Position numbers and translations under genes: made by a program
Shown: in pieces, positions 29,382-38,128 of the stretch
Layout: every line of letters begins with the position of its first letter
How positions within the stretch are numbered: the stretch's first letter is position 1
From: Spirochaetia bacterium
GTDB lineage: Bacteria > Spirochaetota > Leptospiria > Turneriellales > JAOUFE01
Length of the DNA: 38,128 nt
NCBI GenBank assembly: GCA_029858425.1
Contig: JAOUFE010000005.1
Span: 1 to 38,128, forward strand
Direction: 5' to 3'
Notes under the pieces: model-generated
Told to the model about the DNA's origin: nothing
Database searches by the model: none
What the model saw: only the letters and a program-made list of their open reading frames with translations

Positions 29382-30923
29382 ATGAATCACAAAAAAGAAC
29401 GTATTTTGGCTATTGCGGCGCAACAAAAGGATAAAGATAAGTTATATTTGGTTTTTTTAACAATAGTTTATCCATTGCTTGTAATCGCTTTTATAGGCGG
29501 TATTCTTTCAGTTTTAACAAACTGTCAGGCAAAACCAGCAAAGGCTGAAAAATCAAAAAGCGGGGTTCACGAAATTGTTCTCAAAAGTATTTCCATTTTG
29601 CCGGATTTATCTTCGATTCCGGCGGGAATGGTCAGCTCGTTTTCGGCCAATGGCATATATTCGGATGATTCTGTTCTCGATATTTCTGATCAGGTTCAAT
29701 GGTTCTCCGGGAATGAGGCCGTATCGGTGGTGGATGCAAATGGCGTCGCATCGGGACTCATCCCGGGGCATGCTACAATTTCTGCTTCTCTTGATGGAGT
29801 CGTTTCCAATGCGGTAGACTTGACTGTTACGACGCCAATTCTGGCTTCGATATCGGTTTCCCCATTATCGGCAAACCTGCAAATGGGACTTTCTTTGCAA
29901 TTTACCGCATCGGGAATCATGACTGACGGATCTGTGGCTATTCTGGACAATCTTTCATGGGCTTCAGGAGACAGCTCCATTGCAATGGTGGATGTCAGCG
30001 GATTGGTAACAGGTGTAAATACCGGAACAACGTATGTGGCAGCATCGATGAGTGGAGTGACATCGAATATGGCGGCTATAACAATACTATTACCGCAAAC
30101 TGCCCCCGTTGCCAATGCAGGTGGCGGCAAAAATGCTTCGACGGGTTCGCTGGTTACTCTGGACGGAAGCGCCAGCTATGATGTAAACGGCGACCCTTTG
30201 GTCTACACATGGTCGGCAGTTTCTGTTCCAGCCGGCAGTCTTGCCGCGCTTTCCAGCTCAGGGATAGTTCATCCGACATTTATTGCAGATGTAACCGGAA
30301 CCTATATATGGAGTCTTGTGGTAAATGATGGATTTGTGGATAGTTTGCCTTCCACCGTTGCCATTGCCGTCTATCCAGCCTGTGGATCGCCATTGGTCAT
30401 CAGCCAGATTTACGGCGGAGGTGGAAATTCAGGCGCTACCTACAATCAGGACTTTATTGAACTGCACAATCGTAGTGTTGATTCGGCAGATACGGGCGCA
30501 TGGTCGCTTCAATACGCCAGCGCGGCCGGTACATCCTGGACATTGGTGAATCTTTCGGGCGTAATTGCCCCTGGCGGATACTATTTAATTGGCCTTGCAG
30601 GCGGAGCCAACGGGGTTGCCCTTCCTGCGCCTGATTTTACGGGTACAGTCAATATGGCGGCATCCAGCGGAAAAGTTGCGCTGGTGAACAGTCAGGCTGC
30701 AATAACTTCCTGTGGGCAATCCGGAGTTCTGGATCTTGCCGGTTATGGAACTGCCAACTGCTGGGAGGGAACAGCGGCTGCCGGCAGTCCCTCTGCAACC
30801 GCCTCGTTAACGCGAAATAACGCGGCTTGCGATGATACAAATAACAATGTTTCGGATTTTACGGTCGGTGCGCCGCAGCCCCGAAATTCTCTTTCGCCGG
30901 TTTATTTCTGCGGCTGCCTGTAA
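29382..30923 (+). CDS. Putative surface lipoprotein: bacterial Ig-like (Big_2) x2, PKD/REJ-like, lamin-tail domains
   Basis: Lipobox-like 'LSVLTNC', two 'ISVxPxxxxLxxGxxxQFxAxGxxxDGSV..' Ig-like repeats, 'VTLDGSASYDVNGDPLVYTWS', 'VISQIYGGGGNSGATYNQDFIELHNRS'; SD AAGGAGG. Confidence 0.88.
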   Translation: MNHKKERILAIAAQQKDKDKLYLVFLTIVYPLLVIAFIGGILSVLTNCQAKPAKAEKSKSGVHEIVLKSISILPDLSSIPAGMVSSFSANGIYSDDSVLDISDQVQWFSGNEAVSVVDANGVASGLIPGHATISASLDGVVSNAVDLTVTTPILASISVSPLSANLQMGLSLQFTASGIMTDGSVAILDNLSWASGDSSIAMVDVSGLVTGVNTGTTYVAASMSGVTSNMAAITILLPQTAPVANAGGGKNASTGSLVTLDGSASYDVNGDPLVYTWSAVSVPAGSLAALSSSGIVHPTFIADVTGTYIWSLVVNDGFVDSLPSTVAIAVYPACGSPLVISQIYGGGGNSGATYNQDFIELHNRSVDSADTGAWSLQYASAAGTSWTLVNLSGVIAPGGYYLIGLAGGANGVALPAPDFTGTVNMAASSGKVALVNSQAAITSCGQSGVLDLAGYGTANCWEGTAAAGSPSATASLTRNNAACDDTNNNVSDFTVGAPQPRNSLSPVYFCGCL

Positions 30924-30940
30924 GGCAGGCGTTGCCGCGT

Positions 30941-31276
30941 TCAGCCGATTCCCGGTGGCAATTTTTTGGGACTCTTGATGCGCAATTGCTTATTTACGCT
31001 CATGCGTCCAAAGACAACCTCAATATTGCTCCGGGATACCCCAAATTCCCTTGCAAGGAATTTAACCATGCGATCGGTTGCCTTGCCATTCTCCGGAGAG
31101 GCTGTAACGCTTACTTTTAGTTGATTTCCCTGAACGGCGCAAATGGCGTTTTGTCTGGCAGATGGTTTGCCGAGAATATTCAGTATTAAAACGTCTTTAT
31201 CCCAGGAGAAAAATGAATTTTGAACGGAACTCACTATTTGGTCAACTTTTTGATTTTTATGGTCAGCATGGGTCAT
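30941..31276 (-). CDS. DUF167 / YggU-family protein
   Basis: 'LILNILGKPSARQNAIC...LKVSVTASPENGKATDRMVKFLAREFGVSRSNIEVVFG'. Confidence 0.88.
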   Translation of the reverse strand: MTHADHKNQKVDQIVSSVQNSFFSWDKDVLILNILGKPSARQNAICAVQGNQLKVSVTASPENGKATDRMVKFLAREFGVSRSNIEVVFGRMSVNKQLRIKSPKKLPPGIG

Positions 31277-31425
31277 TTGCTATAATCTAATAATATTAAC
31301 ATTTTGATGTCAATTTATTTCTGGAAGTTTTATACTTTAGCAGCAAATTTGTTACAAGTTTTTAGTATTTTTTTGCTATTCAGGAACGGTAATCTCGTTC
31401 CGAAAAATTGATTTAAGGAGATTAT

Positions 31426-31872
31426 ATGTCGCATAAAGGTTTGGTTAGTCTGGGAATTCTTGCTGTTACGGCCGCTCTCGTTTCTTCTGGATGCGGGCAT
31501 TGGTGCCACAGGCATCATGGCATGAGCCAGGAAAAGCTGGATAAAATTGAAAAACACATTGCTTCAAAGCTTGATTTAAACAAGGATCAAAAGGAAAAAT
31601 TTTCCGTGATAATGAAAAGATTCTCGGAAAAATTGCCCCAGATGAAGACCCATCGCGAAAAAATGACCGATGTTTTAATTACCCAGTTTGGAAGCGAAAA
31701 GTTTGATTCAGTTGCGCTAAATTCAGAAATGGATGCTGCCGCAAAAGATTTTACCGATGTACGAAAATTAATGGTACAATCGGTTGCTGATTTTTATCAG
31801 ATTCTTGATCCAGAACAAAGAAAAAAAGCAGCCGATATTATGAAAAAATATCGCGAGTGCTTCGGAAAATAA
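31426..31872 (+). CDS. Spy/CpxP/ZraP-like periplasmic lipoprotein
   Basis: Lipobox 'VSSGCGHWCHRHHGMS', helical core ending 'QILDPEQRKKAADIMKKY' (LTxxQ-like); SD AAGGAG. Confidence 0.75.
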   Translation: MSHKGLVSLGILAVTAALVSSGCGHWCHRHHGMSQEKLDKIEKHIASKLDLNKDQKEKFSVIMKRFSEKLPQMKTHREKMTDVLITQFGSEKFDSVALNSEMDAAAKDFTDVRKLMVQSVADFYQILDPEQRKKAADIMKKYRECFGK

Positions 31873-31890
31873 GAAAGAGTCACTTCTTTG

Positions 31891-31924
31891 AACCTGGGCA
31901 GGCACGTCAGCTTTTGCCCAGGTT
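31891..31924 (+). terminator. Stem-loop downstream of the Spy-like gene
   Basis: AACCTGGGCA(14-nt loop)TGCCCAGGTT; no strong T-tract. Confidence 0.5.
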
Positions 31925-31994
31925 TGTGCGTTTGCCGTATTATTGCCAAGAGTCTGGGCATGAACTTTTATATTCACGTCAAAGTGCATTAAGT

Positions 31995-32031
31995 GCGTGG
32001 TTTTGCGGCGCGAAGCGCCCCAAAACCACGC
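31995..32031. repeat. Long near-perfect palindromic hairpin
   Basis: GCGTGGTTTTG-C-GGCGC-GAA-GCGCC-C-CAAAACCACGC: 11-bp stem, C.C mismatch, 5-bp stem, GAA loop. Confidence 0.8.
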
Positions 32032-32054
32032 CAATTCAAATCATTCAGACTGAA

Positions 32055-32080
32055 TTTCGAGTTCCCGCCTGAACTCCAAA
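32055..32080. repeat. Inverted-repeat hairpin upstream of gapA
   Basis: TTT-C-GAGTTC-ccgcct-GAACTC-C-AAA. Confidence 0.65.
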
Positions 32081-32134
32081 TGATTTCATAAATTCAGTAG
32101 ACGCAATACTTTCCATTTTTTTTTATTCCTCATT

Positions 32135-33139
32135 ATGTCTAAAATAAAAGTTGGAATAAATGGATTTGGCCGAATTGGCAGAAATGTGTACAAGGCGGCT
32201 TTTGATCATCCGGAAATTGAAATCGTTGTTGTAAATGATTTAACCGACAGTAAAACACTGGCGCATCTTTTAAAATACGATTCGGTTTTTGGTCCATGGA
32301 ATAAGGAAATTCACGTTGAAGGCGATTCGATAAAAGTAGACGGCAGAACATTAAAAGTAAGCAGTTGTTCTGATCTGGAAAAATTAATGTGGAAAGATTA
32401 CGGCGTTGACATTGTCGTTGAATCCACCGGTATTTTTACAGACGCTGTCAAAGCCCGCAAGCATATTGACTTTGGCGGAGCAAAGAAAGTATTGATTTCA
32501 GCGCCTGCAAAAAACGAAGATATTACCATTTGCATGGGCGTAAATGATGATAAATACGAAAAAAATAAACATGCTATCGTATCCAATGCTTCGTGTACCA
32601 CCAATTGTCTTGCTCCAGTCGCCAAGGCATTACATAGCGCCTTTGTGATAAAACGGGGTTTAATGACGACGATTCATAGTTTTACCAACGATCAACGCAT
32701 CCTGGATTTGCCGCACAGCGATTTGCGGCGTGCTCGCGCGGCATCGGTTTCCATGATTCCTACCACAACGGGAGCCGCAAAAGCGGTTGGTCTTGTGTTG
32801 CCCGAATTAAAGGGAAAGCTGGATGGCATGGCCATCCGGGTTCCCACACCCAATGTTTCGGTGATTGACCTTGTGGTGGAAACCGAAAAATCGACAACAA
32901 AGGAAGAAGTCAATAAAGTTTTGAAAGACAGCGCGCTTGGAAAGTTAAAAGGAATTTTGGCGTTTTCCGAAGATGAGCTTGTATCGCGCGACTTTCTGGG
33001 CGATGCCCATTCGTCGATTGTGGATGGACTTTGCACGGCGGTGATGCAGGGCAATATGATAAAAGTCATTTCCTGGTATGACAACGAATGGGGTTATTCC
33101 AACCGCGTCGTTGATGCCGTCATGCTTTTGGCAAAATAA
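32135..33139 (+). CDS. gapA: Glyceraldehyde-3-phosphate dehydrogenase, type I
   Basis: 'KVGINGFGRIGRNVYKAA', 'SNASCTTNCLAPVAKAL', 'RRARAASVSMIPTTTGAAKAVGLVLPEL', 'WYDNEWGYSNRVVD'. Confidence 0.98.
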   Translation: MSKIKVGINGFGRIGRNVYKAAFDHPEIEIVVVNDLTDSKTLAHLLKYDSVFGPWNKEIHVEGDSIKVDGRTLKVSSCSDLEKLMWKDYGVDIVVESTGIFTDAVKARKHIDFGGAKKVLISAPAKNEDITICMGVNDDKYEKNKHAIVSNASCTTNCLAPVAKALHSAFVIKRGLMTTIHSFTNDQRILDLPHSDLRRARAASVSMIPTTTGAAKAVGLVLPELKGKLDGMAIRVPTPNVSVIDLVVETEKSTTKEEVNKVLKDSALGKLKGILAFSEDELVSRDFLGDAHSSIVDGLCTAVMQGNMIKVISWYDNEWGYSNRVVDAVMLLAK

Positions 33140-33149
33140 ATTCCAATCA

Positions 33150-33201
33150 GCAGGGGCTTGACGCGCCCCTGCGGCCGAGCCACGGTCTCGGCCTGCCCCC
33201 C
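33150..33201. terminator. Tandem hairpins downstream of gapA
   Basis: GCAGGGGC(7 nt)GCCCCTGC followed by GGCCGAG(7 nt)CTCGGCC and CCCCCC; no strong T-tract. Confidence 0.6.
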
Positions 33202-33401
33202 GTATTATTTCTTTTACACATTTTTTTCTTCCGGCAGGAGTTCATCTGATTCGCTCAGAACTTGTCCAAACTGCGATATAGCTACCAAATTTTATTACCG
33301 ATTGCTTTAAAGCGTAAATTTCTTTCCGGACGTATCCTGTCCCATCCGAAATGATGATCTCTCTCAAGAAATTTTAGCTGTTCGTAAGGTCAGTACATAT
33401 G

Positions 33402-36400
33402 TCACAATAAATAATTCTGGATTTGAAGGGAACTTTTGTCTTTGGGGTATTCGAAAATCTCGCCGGTAGGGGTGTGATATAATTTTAATTGAATCGTATT
33501 TTGAGGAAAAACATCTTTCAGGGTATTGCCATATATATTCATGGGAATTTCGTATGCGTTTACAAGAAACTTCGCGAATTCGGCTGGAGATAAATGAGAT
33601 GGTCTGACATTTGTTTTGTAGTCAATAATGTGTATTGTTCCGGAATTGTCTTTTAAAACCAGATCAATATAGCCCACAATAATTTGTTTTTGCAGGCCTT
33701 CCATCTCGGGAAGTTGCGAAAATGGAATTTCTTTGCCGATAATTTGTGAATTTTTAATTAGCTCAAACAAGCGGCTATTTCTGTAGATTTCCGCAAGTTC
33801 TTCAGCATATTTTTTCAAGGCAGATTTGCCTTCGCCGTCTGACGCGTGTTCAAAATAAATTGCGTTCAAAACGGTTTCTGTAATGACGGGGTTATAAAGA
33901 TCGATCCATTCAAAGACGCTGTGCGCAATAATTCCTCGTTCCATGGCGTCATGGGCGCCGTTTAAACGCAAGGCAGCCTGAAAAAAATGATCGTGACCGT
34001 GATCGCCCGTATTATTTTCGATTTCACCGGCAATCAACAAATCTTCTGATTCCTTGGGTAAAAATTCCGGGGGTAAAAATTCCGGTTGATTTTCACGGTT
34101 TAACTTTTTTAATATGGAGGTCCCGCTCACAAATTTATAGGAGGGCGGCATATTCGCAGTATTTATTTTCACATTCGTCTTTTGACCGGGTTTCGGAAAA
34201 ATAAATGGATTTGCTTCTTCATCCTTTTCCTCAAGAACAGGATTGTATTTTTGAAGAAAATATGTTGCCCTTTCAGCGGTGTCCCTGGTGGAGGGATCAT
34301 ACGAAATTTCAGTCCATTGATCTGAAGCCTGCTCCAGATTTTTTTTCAAATGAAATTTATGCTCAAGGGTTTCGATTAAAATACTGTAAATAGAATTTCC
34401 GCTTTTAGGCGGCGGGTACAACGGCAGATACAGTCTTTCTTTTGCACGGGTCATCGCCACATAAACCAGACGAATCTGTTCTGCTGCATTTTTTTTGTTG
34501 ATGAAGCTTTGAGCATCTTCCATCGAAATATGATGGAACGACAGGTCGTTTTGATATTGGAAAATTACGCCAGATTGTTCCGGAAGCGATTCAATGTATA
34601 AACCGGACTTGTGGTTTTTCCTTGAGTAAGTCAAATCAGGCATAAAAATGACATCAAACTCAAGACCTTTGCATTTATGATAGCTCATAATCTGCACCAC
34701 GCCGCTGTTGTTAAATGTCTCCGCAGGCTCGTCGACTTCCGGGATATTTTCCAGTTGGTCAACTTCCTCCATAAAGAATTTGATTTTTTTTGAGAAAGAA
34801 GAAAAAGACATGGAATCTGTCATTGCCGCCAGATCGATAATCCGATCTATGCTTTCCCGGATAATTTCGGAGTTGGAAAGCAAACTTGTGAAAGGCAAAA
34901 AATCCATGTTCTCAAAAATATACCATAGCATGGAACTTATGGAGCTGTTCTGCGCCAATCCAAGCGCGGTCTGAAAAGCAGCCATTGCAGTTTGTACCCG
35001 CTTCCCGGAGTCATTAGAAAACAAACCCTCCGGAAATAAATCAGGATGGAATGCGCCGCTTTTCAGAAAGCTGTTTGCCAGACCGCTGGAAAATATTTTA
35101 TGTACCTCCATGTCTGTAAAACCTCCCACGGGCGATCTCAGGAAACCGCCAAGAGAAAGGGTGTCGGCCTTGTTATATAAAACATTTAAGAAAAGCATTA
35201 AATATTTTTTGGTTAAATTCTCTCCATAGTATCTTCGTCCAAGAAGTTGACAGGGTATTTTTTTTCGTCCCAGCTCTTCAACGTAGGGTTGCAAATTGTC
35301 TTTCATGCTTAAAAACAATACACATATGGATATATCCTGTCTGGCATTCCTTGTTTTCTCAATTTCATCGGCAAGCCATACGGCTTCCTGTTTTCTGAGA
35401 GTGCGCGCTTTTTTTTTCTCCCCCTTGTTTTCCTGTTCTGCGCCCTGTTCTGAAAAAACGCTGATATATACTCCGGGCTCAGGCATTTTCTGCGGAAGCG
35501 CTCCCGCGATCAGACTCTCGTAATGCTCAATATCCATGGGCAAAGGTTTGTTGTGTGTCGGCGAAAAAAGGCGGTTTACAAAAGAAATAATGGCCGGATG
35601 GGAGCGCATATTGACCATCAGGCTCCCGCAATAACCGGATGAATTTATTTTAAATGCCTTATGTTCCCTGTAAAATGTTTCCAGATCGGCTCCCCGAAAA
35701 CTGTAGATAGACTGTTTTGCGTCTCCGACCCTGATTAGTCGCGTTTGTTCTGCCGCATCAAACAAATTATTTTCGTCCGGTAAAACGCTGGAAATCCGCG
35801 CAAAAATGGCGGTTTGAAGGGGATCGGTATCCTGGTATTCGTCTACGAAAATATATTTGTAGCGTCCTTTCAGGTTTGATGTGACGAGCTCGTTTTCCAG
35901 AAGTTTGTGAGTCATTAGAATGATATCGCTGTAACCAAGCGAGCTTTGGCATTTTTTTTGCTCCAGAAAATATTCCTGAAAGTCTTTGACAGCCTGAAAC
36001 CAGAGAAATCTCAAATATTCCGACTCGATGGCGCTCGCAGAAATACCGGAGTAATCCGGAAACCGGGCGCTGCGAAAATAATTTTTTATTTCGTCGTTTA
36101 TTTTAAAATCTCCGGAAGTTTTATATTCCGATATAATTTTAAGATATGTTTTAAGGATAGAATTTGTGTTTTTATCCCCATTGTTTATAATAAAATTTAC
36201 AGATCCGCGCAGAGTTCCGGGATGAATATCCTCGCTGTAATAATCTATTCTTTCGTATAAATCCGTTTCGCTTTTGAAAAGATCCATTAGATTTTTTATT
36301 TTTGACCCCAGAGAGTTTTCCTTTTGCGCCGCTTCTTTTTCGTAATCATAAAAAGAAATCATGTTCAAAAATCCGGAAATATATTCATTAAAAATGATTT

Positions 36401-37037
36401 TTTGAAAAGATAAAAGATCGTTTTCGTTCTGGACGGGAAAATTTTCGGAGCTTGTAAATTCAAGATGATGTATTTTTTCAATCGCGCTCTCCAGAATCAA
36501 AGTCAATTCGTCAAGACTGGAATGGTCGCCGTATTTTACAATGGACTTCCAGGATGTCGCAACAGGGCTGGTTTTATTGTCTTCCACTTTTTTCCCGATA
36601 TATTCCAAAAAAGTTTCCCTGAGCAAATATTCGCCTTCATCTTTTGAAATAATGGAAAATACAGGATCCATTTTATTGTAGTAGCCAAACGTGCGGATAA
36701 TTTTTGCGCAAAAACTGTGAATGGTGCCAATGGAGCTTTCATTGAGGCTGTTTAATGCGGTCTCAAAAATGCTTCGGCTAACGCCCGGGCACTCGGAGTT
36801 CAGAGTCTGTAATTTTGCATGAAGCTTGTCTTCAATTTTCCATTTCAGCTCGGCTGCCGCCTTGTTGGTGTATGTAATGGCGGCAATATTTTTCAGAGAC
36901 TGTATTTTTTTATTTTCCAGCAGCCAGATAATTTTATCGGCAATAATAGTGCTTTTCCCGGTTCCTGCGCCTGCAAGCACAAAGGCGGAACCGTCATAAT
37001 GTATAATCTCGTCCCGGATTTTTTGATCAGCCAGCAT
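33402..37037 (-). CDS. UvrD-family helicase with C-terminal PD-(D/E)XK nuclease (AddA/RecB-type)
   Basis: Walker A 'AGAGTGKSTIIADK', 'YIFVDEYQDTDPLQ', 'VGDAKQSIYSFRGA', 'LEFDVIFMPDL', 'RLVYVAMTRAKERLYL', C-terminal 'VGYIDLVLKDNSGTIHIIDYKTN'. Confidence 0.92.
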   Translation of the reverse strand: MLADQKIRDEIIHYDGSAFVLAGAGTGKSTIIADKIIWLLENKKIQSLKNIAAITYTNKAAAELKWKIEDKLHAKLQTLNSECPGVSRSIFETALNSLNESSIGTIHSFCAKIIRTFGYYNKMDPVFSIISKDEGEYLLRETFLEYIGKKVEDNKTSPVATSWKSIVKYGDHSSLDELTLILESAIEKIHHLEFTSSENFPVQNENDLLSFQKIIFNEYISGFLNMISFYDYEKEAAQKENSLGSKIKNLMDLFKSETDLYERIDYYSEDIHPGTLRGSVNFIINNGDKNTNSILKTYLKIISEYKTSGDFKINDEIKNYFRSARFPDYSGISASAIESEYLRFLWFQAVKDFQEYFLEQKKCQSSLGYSDIILMTHKLLENELVTSNLKGRYKYIFVDEYQDTDPLQTAIFARISSVLPDENNLFDAAEQTRLIRVGDAKQSIYSFRGADLETFYREHKAFKINSSGYCGSLMVNMRSHPAIISFVNRLFSPTHNKPLPMDIEHYESLIAGALPQKMPEPGVYISVFSEQGAEQENKGEKKKARTLRKQEAVWLADEIEKTRNARQDISICVLFLSMKDNLQPYVEELGRKKIPCQLLGRRYYGENLTKKYLMLFLNVLYNKADTLSLGGFLRSPVGGFTDMEVHKIFSSGLANSFLKSGAFHPDLFPEGLFSNDSGKRVQTAMAAFQTALGLAQNSSISSMLWYIFENMDFLPFTSLLSNSEIIRESIDRIIDLAAMTDSMSFSSFSKKIKFFMEEVDQLENIPEVDEPAETFNNSGVVQIMSYHKCKGLEFDVIFMPDLTYSRKNHKSGLYIESLPEQSGVIFQYQNDLSFHHISMEDAQSFINKKNAAEQIRLVYVAMTRAKERLYLPLYPPPKSGNSIYSILIETLEHKFHLKKNLEQASDQWTEISYDPSTRDTAERATYFLQKYNPVLEEKDEEANPFIFPKPGQKTNVKINTANMPPSYKFVSGTSILKKLNRENQPEFLPPEFLPKESEDLLIAGEIENNTGDHGHDHFFQAALRLNGAHDAMERGIIAHSVFEWIDLYNPVITETVLNAIYFEHASDGEGKSALKKYAEELAEIYRNSRLFELIKNSQIIGKEIPFSQLPEMEGLQKQIIVGYIDLVLKDNSGTIHIIDYKTNVRPSHLSPAEFAKFLVNAYEIPMNIYGNTLKDVFPQNTIQLKLYHTPTGEIFEYPKDKSSLQIQNYLL
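34056..34085. repeat. Perfect 15-bp tandem duplication inside the helicase gene
   Basis: gggtaaaaattccgg x2, encodes repeated PEFLP/PEFLP. Confidence 0.9.
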
Positions 37038-37039
37038 GC

Positions 37040-38098
37040 CTATTCTTCATTATCCGAATCAGAAGGTTTTTCGAGGAGAAGAGGTTCAATGACAGATTCT
37101 TCGCCTGTAATTTTTGTAATGTCTTTATCTACCTTTCTCAATTCTTTATACGCATGATTGTATGTGGTCACGACAGTACCTATGTTTTGACCCAGTTTTT
37201 GCATGTCGCTGTCATATGCGTCCAGATGTTTTTTCAGTTTGGATACAGAGACAATAATGTCGCGGGCAGATTCTTCAATTTGCAGCGCGCGAAGTCCCTG
37301 AAGAACGGTCTGCAAATACGCCAGAAACGAAGTCGGCGAAACAAGAACCACATGTTTTTCCTTGAAGGCATATTCAATTAAATCCAGATCGCCCACCCGG
37401 TTGATCAACAGGTCGTAATAAATAGATTCTGACGGTATAAACATAAATGCAAAATTCAGGGTGTTTTCGGCTTCTTTCACATACAAAGATGTTTCCTGGA
37501 TTCTTGTCTTTACATCGGATATAAAAATTTTTTCAAATGCTTTTCTCTCGGCGATACCGGAAGCGTTAAGCATTTTTTCATAGTTCTCCAGGGAAAATTT
37601 ACTGTCGACAGGAATAATTTTGTCTTTAACGAAAATAACCGCATCCACCCGGCTGTTATCGGAAAATTTATATTGCATCTGGTAGCTGCCCGGAGGCAAT
37701 ACATTTTTTAATACGGTTTCCAGATAATATTCTCCAAGCACCCCCCTTTGTTTTGGATTTTTTAAAATATCCTGAAGGCTCTGCAATTGTTCGGTAAAGC
37801 CCATTACCTGTTTATTGGTTTCATCAAGGCGCGTGAGTTTTTCTGTAATATGGCGAATCAGCTCATTGCTTTGCTTTAACGACTCGGAAACCATGGTAGA
37901 GCTTTCCCCAAACCGGCGATTCAGCGAATCGTTGAGAGCTGTAATCTGGTTCTGGAGAAGCCCGATACTTTGACCGGGGCTTTCCGGTTTTCCCGGAGGC
38001 ATTTTTTTCAGGAAAATGTAAAGCAGGATCGCAATAACGATTAATAAAACCGCAATAATTCCCGAAATAATTTCAATCATATATTCATCCTTCATCAA
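37040..38098 (-). CDS. rmuC: RmuC-family DNA recombination protein
   Basis: N-terminal TM and coiled coil, then 'LGEYYLETVLKNVLPPGSYQMQYKFSDNSRVDAVIFVKDKIIPVDSKFSLENYEKML'. Confidence 0.92.
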   Translation of the reverse strand: MMKDEYMIEIISGIIAVLLIVIAILLYIFLKKMPPGKPESPGQSIGLLQNQITALNDSLNRRFGESSTMVSESLKQSNELIRHITEKLTRLDETNKQVMGFTEQLQSLQDILKNPKQRGVLGEYYLETVLKNVLPPGSYQMQYKFSDNSRVDAVIFVKDKIIPVDSKFSLENYEKMLNASGIAERKAFEKIFISDVKTRIQETSLYVKEAENTLNFAFMFIPSESIYYDLLINRVGDLDLIEYAFKEKHVVLVSPTSFLAYLQTVLQGLRALQIEESARDIIVSVSKLKKHLDAYDSDMQKLGQNIGTVVTTYNHAYKELRKVDKDITKITGEESVIEPLLLEKPSDSDNEE

Positions 38099-38128
38099 TC
38101 ATCCATCTTCTTGTTATCTGAAAAAACA

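Noticed and set aside
29696-30130. 144-aa minus-strand ORF
   Set aside because: Shadow ORF of the Big_2 lipoprotein; biased composition mirrors the sense-strand repeats.
1-38128. CRISPR array, tRNA/rRNA, transposase or prophage
   Set aside because: No regularly spaced direct repeats, no tRNA-like cloverleaf spotted by eye, no integrase/transposase/phage ORFs. The Cas2-like ORF at 22738 has no array nearby.

Overview
The window is a gene-dense chromosomal segment, probably from a spirochaete (Leptospirales-like; inferred from FliG paralog, Big_2 lipoprotein and gene style, not proven). About 31 ORFs look real. Metabolic and housekeeping genes: LysR/leuCD, pyrD, gapA, miaB, rpmF, lepB, two penicillin-binding proteins, an AddA/RecB-type helicase-nuclease and RmuC. 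Between about 3 and 21.4 kb there is a concentration of signalling genes: a SpoIIE phosphatase / RsbW-like kinase / divergent FliG-like gene set, a second SpoIIE phosphatase with 7TMR-DISM sensor, two GGDEF-EAL proteins and a histidine kinase with a receiver-like N-terminus. I see no CRISPR array, tRNA, rRNA, transposase or prophage. The best leads are (i) the SpoIIE-RsbW-FliG module, whose FliG appears to lack the usual torque residues, (ii) a small acidic protein with a Cas2/VapD-like sequence pattern and no cas neighbours, (iii) a highly structured intergenic region before gapA, and (iv) an 18-bp intergenic motif found in two places, once as the loop of a perfect hairpin. Family calls come from reading motifs by eye; no database search was run.
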